Shown here: in pieces, positions 59,823 to 64,000 of the stretch
Layout: every line of letters begins with the position of its first letter
Numbering within the stretch: the first letter of the stretch is position 1
Position numbers and translations under genes: made by a program
Origin: Brumimicrobium sp035497735
Lineage (GTDB): Bacteria > Bacteroidota > Bacteroidia > Flavobacteriales_D > Crocinitomicaceae
DNA length: 64,000 nt
Reading direction: 5' to 3'
NCBI GenBank assembly: GCA_035497735.1
Contig: DATJCX010000058.1
Coordinates: 1 to 64,000 of the forward strand
The notes under the pieces: model-generated
What the model was told of the DNA's origin: nothing
The model's database searches: none
Seen by the model: the letters and a program-made list of their open reading frames with translations, nothing else

Positions 59823-62405
59823 CTAGTTAAAATTCATCAATGCCATCAACTTATCGATGTATTCTTGATTCTTTTCTTTATCAATTTCTGAGTCGCTTTC
59901 CGCACGACTTTCTGCGCTTCTAATCAAAGTCATAACGTTCATAGGGAAAATTGCATTAATATACGCATCAGATTTATTTGAAAGTTCCTCTAATACATAG
60001 AAATATTCCAGTTGCTTATCGACTGTTTGATTCGCATAGAAATTTGCGAAACTCATCAAAGCACCAATCATATCATAACCTGAAACTTCTCCATTCAAAA
60101 TAACTCTACTCATATAGGCCATTTTACTCTCATCGCCGTGGTTTTGATAGATACTGATTATTTGCGCTCTCATTGTTGAAGAATTTTCACTTTCAAATGA
60201 TTCCGCATACTTCAAGGCTGCCTTTACATCTTCCTCATTCCCCTCTGCTAAACCTGATAAGGCCGAAGAAATAACTAAGTATGATTCGTCTTTCTCAATA
60301 GCATTTTTTAAAAGCGTACGCGCCTTATCTGCATACGTACCTTCTAAGTAATTGTCTGCTAAGAAACTTGCCGCAAAAGCTCTAACTTTTGAACTCTCAT
60401 CGTTTACTACAGCATTTTCAATAGCGGCAAAAATCACTTCCTCCTTATCTTGTCCTAAGCGATTTAATCGATCTAAAGCTAATTTTCTTATTTCCCAGAA
60501 ATCATCCTCCGTAGCATCTTCGATTAGGTCCTTACCCTCTTGAGTTCTCAACATAGAACCATTGATGATAGCTTCTCTTCTATCCAAGTATCTCGGTGCA
60601 TTGTAGTATTGGTGAACATACCATTCTCTTGGCTTTCTATGTGTTATCTTTCCTAAAACAACTCTTTCTTCATCTACGATTACGTTCTCAATATCTCCAG
60701 TGAATGGAATCACGTATTCGTTTACGCTTTTATCAATCACAATGCTATGAGAAATCTTTCCTCCACCAGCATAAACTCCCACTGTTGTTGGAATTTTGTA
60801 TAATGGGAAGTTGGCTAAATTTTGTGTTTGCTCAATTTTTAAAAGAACAGCGTTTTCTTTAATCTCCTGTGTGATTTTTAGTTCAGGATGTCCTTCTGCA
60901 AAAAACCATTGGTCAAAAAACCAATTTAAGTCTTCTCCTGAAACTTCCTCAAAAGCCAAACGTAAGTTTGCCATTTCAGCTGCTTTAAATATGTTCTTCT
61001 CTAGGTATAGATTCAATCCAGCAAAGAAGGCATCATCTCCTAGGTAATATCTCAACATATGTAAGATTCTTCCACCTTTGTTATAAGCATGCGCATCAAA
61101 CATGTTTTCGTGATCTTCATAGTCATACCAAATCATAGGATGATGTCCACCAGCACCTGCTGTTTGGTAGTATCCATCTTTTTCTTTTTCTGCATTGAAG
61201 TCTGCTTCATCCCTACCGTGGCGGAATTCATCCCATAAATATTGAGAATAATTAGCAAAAGATTCATTTAATGGAAGATTTGACCAGCTTTCAGCAGTTA
61301 CTAAATTCCCAAACCAATGGTGGAACAACTCATGCGCAATAATACTTTCTGAATGTGAATCTATCAATTCTCTTGAAGTCTTGTAAACAAAATCTCCAAA
61401 AAGAGAAGCAGATGTATTTTCCATCGCACCTGAAACATATTCACGTGCTACAACTTGATGATACTTATCCCAAGGATATTCAACCCCTAATTTTTCTGAA
61501 AAGAATTTCAACATCGCTGGAGTTTCTCCAAAAATAGCTTGCGCATGCTCTTCCCATTCTGGCTCTACATAATAGTGTACAGGAATCACTGTCCCGTCGG
61601 CTTTTTTATAAGAATCTTCAACAATTTTAAATTCACCAATTGCCATCATAAATAAATACGGTGCATGCGGTAAATCCTGCTTCCAATAATCTGTTCGCGT
61701 TCCATCCGTATTCTTCTGAGATGATATCAACTTACCATTCGATAAGGTTTTGTACTTATCTTCAACAGTAATGAATATTTCTTGCGTGGACTTAAAATTA
61801 GGATGATCGAAAGTTGGGAACCAAACTGAATTTGCTTCTGTTTCTCCTTGGGTCCAAATTTGAGGCATTTGATTTGGGTTCTCTCCCTTAGGATTGATAA
61901 AATACAAGCCTTTATCACTACTAATTGCACTTGAACCGCCTAACTTCTTTTCTTCAGGTTTTGCGATATAATCAATCAATACCTTATACTTTTCATCTTT
62001 CGTATATTGCTTATCCAACTTAATACGCAAATTTTGAGCATCATTGTATTTATAGCTCAATGGTTTACCATCCTTAGTAACAGATAGAATCTCCATTGCC
62101 TGTGCACTTAAGATCAAGCTGTCAGTAGGATAAAACCTCGGTGATAAAGTCAAAGTAGCACTCCCTTTCATTTGCGATTTTGGCCAATCGAAACTTACTT
62201 CTAGTTTAGTGTGAATTAAATCCGTAACAACTGTAGTTGACGCATGATAAACAGGTCGTTCTGCAATAACAGCTTTAACTTCCTCTTCAACCGCTACTTC
62301 TACATTAGGTAGATTATTTTCGTTTACTGTAGTGTTGCTATTCTTGCTTGTTCCACAACCGTATAACATACTCACTGTAAGTATAGCAAGGTATAATTTT
62401 CTCAT
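59823..62405 (-). CDS. M1-family metallo-aminopeptidase lipoprotein
   Basis: 860 aa from the ATG at 62405 (another ATG is two codons upstream at 62411). Lipoprotein signal ends in L-Y-G-C. The catalytic domain has GAMEN (exopeptidase motif) and the zinc site H358-E-x-x-H362 with the second ligand Glu381 (NLPLNESFANY). After the catalytic domain a helical HEAT-like region (about 600-850) is present, with repeated A-L-x-x-A/E type helices. It trims N-terminal residues from peptides, probably in the periplasm; the prolyl oligopeptidase nearby would work on similar substrates. No terminator or clear promoter box is visible around it. Confidence 0.93.
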   Translation of the reverse strand: MRKLYLAILTVSMLYGCGTSKNSNTTVNENNLPNVEVAVEEEVKAVIAERPVYHASTTVVTDLIHTKLEVSFDWPKSQMKGSATLTLSPRFYPTDSLILSAQAMEILSVTKDGKPLSYKYNDAQNLRIKLDKQYTKDEKYKVLIDYIAKPEEKKLGGSSAISSDKGLYFINPKGENPNQMPQIWTQGETEANSVWFPTFDHPNFKSTQEIFITVEDKYKTLSNGKLISSQKNTDGTRTDYWKQDLPHAPYLFMMAIGEFKIVEDSYKKADGTVIPVHYYVEPEWEEHAQAIFGETPAMLKFFSEKLGVEYPWDKYHQVVAREYVSGAMENTSASLFGDFVYKTSRELIDSHSESIIAHELFHHWFGNLVTAESWSNLPLNESFANYSQYLWDEFRHGRDEADFNAEKEKDGYYQTAGAGGHHPMIWYDYEDHENMFDAHAYNKGGRILHMLRYYLGDDAFFAGLNLYLEKNIFKAAEMANLRLAFEEVSGEDLNWFFDQWFFAEGHPELKITQEIKENAVLLKIEQTQNLANFPLYKIPTTVGVYAGGGKISHSIVIDKSVNEYVIPFTGDIENVIVDEERVVLGKITHRKPREWYVHQYYNAPRYLDRREAIINGSMLRTQEGKDLIEDATEDDFWEIRKLALDRLNRLGQDKEEVIFAAIENAVVNDESSKVRAFAASFLADNYLEGTYADKARTLLKNAIEKDESYLVISSALSGLAEGNEEDVKAALKYAESFESENSSTMRAQIISIYQNHGDESKMAYMSRVILNGEVSGYDMIGALMSFANFYANQTVDKQLEYFYVLEELSNKSDAYINAIFPMNVMTLIRSAESRAESDSEIDKEKNQEYIDKLMALMNFN

Positions 62406-62556
62406 AGTCATTAATCGTGTTTTATTGATTGAACAAATATGTGGAAAAAATTCTAAAATGTGGTAGAATTAATGAAATTAGGTGTCATTTGCTTAGGAAA
62501 AGAAAAATATATCGTTGGATGGTGGAAGAAATGGTGATTATTAACGTGGAAAAAAT

Positions 62557-62564
62557 TATATTTG
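62557..62564 (+). promoter_or_regulatory. -7 box TATATTTG for the biotin carrier gene
   Basis: TATATTTG, 23 nt before the ATG at 62588. Confidence 0.5.
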
Positions 62565-62587
62565 TAGGCACATAATTTTGAAACAAA

Positions 62588-63058
62588 ATGGGAGAGTATA
62601 AATATGTAGTTGATGGTCAAGAAGTAAAAGGCGAAAAAGGTATGAGTTCAATCGAATGGATTGACAACACTTATTTCACCATTCATTTCATGGGAAAACA
62701 ATTCCACGGAGAAGTTTTGGAAGACGCTACTGAAGATCAAAAGTTAATCGTTAAGATCAATCACCGTACGCTTGAAATTAAGAGAGAAAGACCGATTGAT
62801 GACATCATCCGTCAATTAGGATTAGATAAGAAAAAAGTGAAAAAACTTCACCAATTGAAATCTCCTATGCCAGGTAGAATTTTAAGATTCGATGTAAATA
62901 TTGGCGATACTGTTCAAGAAGGAACTCCGCTACTTACTTTAGAAGCAATGAAAATGGAAAATGTTATCAAGGCAGAAGGGGAAGGAGTTGTTAAGGCAAT
63001 CGTTAAGTCAACTGAGGCAGTTGTTGATAAAGGTGAATTAATCATTGAGTTCGAATAA
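62588..63058 (+). CDS. Biotin carboxyl carrier protein subunit of an acyl-CoA carboxylase
   Basis: 156 aa. A linker half (1-85) with beta strands is followed by the biotinyl domain: LKSPMPGRILRF, IGDTVQEGTPLL and the biotinylation site LEAMKMENVI with Lys122. The N-terminal half is unlike AccB of E. coli and fits the accessory biotin subunit of Bacteroidota acetyl/propionyl-CoA carboxylase complexes, whose carboxylase subunits are not in view. The small Cys-rich gene begins inside its last 14 bases. Confidence 0.9.
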   Translation: MGEYKYVVDGQEVKGEKGMSSIEWIDNTYFTIHFMGKQFHGEVLEDATEDQKLIVKINHRTLEIKRERPIDDIIRQLGLDKKKVKKLHQLKSPMPGRILRFDVNIGDTVQEGTPLLTLEAMKMENVIKAEGEGVVKAIVKSTEAVVDKGELIIEFE

Positions 63059-63233
63059 AACAAAAATTTGTAATAGGTGCAAGGATGAATTGAAGTGCAA
63101 TACAGCTGATATTCAGCACTGTCACTGTTCATCTGTTGAGTTATCTCCCGTTCAACTCAAGTTCATTCAAGAACAATATAAGGACTGTCTTTGTAACAGT
63201 TGTTTAAAGTCGATACAAGCTGGAAATAATTAA
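63045..63233 (+). CDS. Small cysteine-rich CWC-type protein
   Basis: 62 aa with seven Cys in a pattern close to the cysteine-rich CWC family: C-x2-C-x5-C near the start (KICNRCKDELKC), then CHC in place of the usual C-W-C, and a C-terminal CLCNSC. It probably binds zinc. The start is TTG at 63045, giving a 14-nt overlap with the upstream biotin carrier gene, so translation would depend on coupling. Function unknown. No ATG is available in the frame before the Cys motif. Confidence 0.6.
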   Translation: MSSNKTKICNRCKDELKCNTADIQHCHCSSVELSPVQLKFIQEQYKDCLCNSCLKSIQAGNN

Positions 63234-63377
63234 TATATTTTAAAAAAATCTATAAATAAGTTTTTTCTTATCTGAATTTTTCCCTTATCTTAATATAATA
63301 TTTAAAAACCACCTAGATATTTCTTAATTTAGCAAAAGTCTAAATAATAAGGATATTTAGCTAAATCGCTTTATAAA

Positions 63378-64000
63378 ATGAATATTGTAAAAGAAGACAT
63401 TCAATCCCCTGCGGATTTTACGGAAAGGTTTATTAATCAAACCAATCAATCGATTTTTTTAACGGGAAAAGCAGGAACGGGTAAAACAACTTTACTCAAA
63501 AAAATCATTTCTTCTACGCATAAGAATACGGTTGTAGTAGCACCTACAGGAATTGCTGCACTGAATGCTGGAGGGGTGACTATTCATTCATTTTTTCAGT
63601 TGCCATTTGGGATTTTCATACCAGAGCATGGGCAACCGCCTTTTCTGAATTCAAGAACGGAAATCAATACAAAAGATACGGTTTTAAAACACTTTAGATC
63701 TAGAAAGCAGCAACAAGAAATTTATCGAAAACTAGAACTTCTCATCGTTGATGAAGTAAGTATGTTGCGTGCGGACTTGTTGGATGCCATAGATTTTAAA
63801 TTAAGAAGAATTAGAAGAAATGACACACCTTTCGGAGGTGTTCAAGTGTTATTTATAGGCGATTTACTACAGCTACCTCCTATCGTTCGACATGATGAAA
63901 AGCCGATTTTAGACCGTTATTATAATGGTAGCTTCTTCTTCCATTCAAAAGTGGTTCAAGAACAACCGCCTCTTTATATCGAATTAGAAAAAATCTACCG
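63378..64000 (+). CDS. Pif1/RecD-like helicase, partial (runs off the right edge)
   Basis: The first 207 codons of a SF1B DNA helicase. Walker A is LTGKAGTGKTTLL (near 30), motif Ia VVVAPTGIAALNAGGVTIHSFF, Walker B LLIVDEVSMLRADLLDA and motif III VLFIGDLLQLPP. ATG at 63378 begins MNIVKEDIQSPADFTERF, which fits the Bacteroidota Pif1-like family with an N-terminal helicase and a C-terminal HTH domain that would lie outside the window. The upstream gap 63234-63377 is A/T-rich with no other gene. Confidence 0.9.
   Translation, partial: MNIVKEDIQSPADFTERFINQTNQSIFLTGKAGTGKTTLLKKIISSTHKNTVVVAPTGIAALNAGGVTIHSFFQLPFGIFIPEHGQPPFLNSRTEINTKDTVLKHFRSRKQQQEIYRKLELLIVDEVSMLRADLLDAIDFKLRRIRRNDTPFGGVQVLFIGDLLQLPPIVRHDEKPILDRYYNGSFFFHSKVVQEQPPLYIELEKIY

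Noticed and set aside
1..64000. CRISPR array, rRNA operon, prophage or complete insertion sequence
   Set aside because: No regularly spaced direct repeats, rRNA sequence, phage structural genes or complete transposase was seen on either strand.

Overview
The window reads as chromosomal DNA of a Bacteroidota bacterium, most likely order Flavobacteriales. The evidence is low G+C, no clear Shine-Dalgarno sequences, many promoters with the Bacteroidota -7 box TAnnTTTG, type IX secretion parts and cargo (a PorZ homologue and a secreted protein with a C-terminal sorting domain), SxxC-type lipoprotein signals, and Bacteroidota-restricted families (DUF4271, DUF5686). A Fluviicola/Crocinitomicaceae-like organism is a guess only. 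No complete insertion sequence, prophage, plasmid or CRISPR array is visible. Most of the window is ordinary core genome, and the interest lies in small regulatory elements, remnants and odd gene variants.

Layout. 0-4 kb: an N-terminally truncated tyrosine recombinase at the left edge, a DUF218 lipoprotein, glutaryl-CoA dehydrogenase, then DUF4271-hemD. 4-10 kb: a class A penicillin-binding protein and a lone CoA-transferase A subunit, followed by a 166-bp inverted-repeat element and a large secreted protein. 10-16 kb: a Fur-family regulator, an RND/MMPL exporter with polyprenyl synthase, a lipoprotein and a catalytically dead amidotransferase-like protein. 16-24 kb: gcvP, a HAD pair, one tRNA (CAU), a TonB-family protein and an RprXY-like two-component system. 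24-31 kb: a type IX cargo protein, the operon PPIase-DUF5686-radical SAM, and a glycosyltransferase. 31-40 kb: an OmpA lipoprotein; the operon deoC-cysQ-two paralogous beta-barrels; gcvH-vanZ-tonB; and prfB. 40-51 kb: a coiled-coil membrane protein, SCO, an Omp85-family protein, lnt, exonuclease III with ferredoxin-NADP reductase, and an MBOAT/SGNH O-acylation pair. 51-64 kb: recO-porZ, an ABC-F ATPase, prolyl oligopeptidase, MscL, an M1 aminopeptidase, a biotin carrier protein, a small Cys-rich protein, and a Pif1-like helicase cut by the right edge.

How it fits together. Envelope biology dominates: peptidoglycan synthesis (PBP1A), lipoprotein maturation (Lnt), outer-membrane assembly (Omp85), periplasmic folding (cyclophilin-FKBP), type IX secretion (PorZ), energy coupling (two TonB proteins), surface glycan modification (glycosyltransferase, MBOAT/SGNH) and lipoprotein peptidases. 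Central metabolism is represented by glutaryl-CoA oxidation, CoA transfer, glycine cleavage (P and H proteins about 20 kb apart), haem and isoprenoid synthesis, and deoxyribose salvage.

The observations most worth testing are: a similar inverted repeat (GTRAC-N4-GTYAC) upstream of both gcvP and gcvH, offset by about one helical turn; four genes whose -7 box ends only 4-5 nt before the ATG, suggesting leaderless mRNAs; prfB with sense codons where many bacteria carry a programmed frameshift; an amidotransferase fold with no catalytic residues; an orphan sorting-domain remnant; and a small repeat family with GGATGTTTC-type ends.
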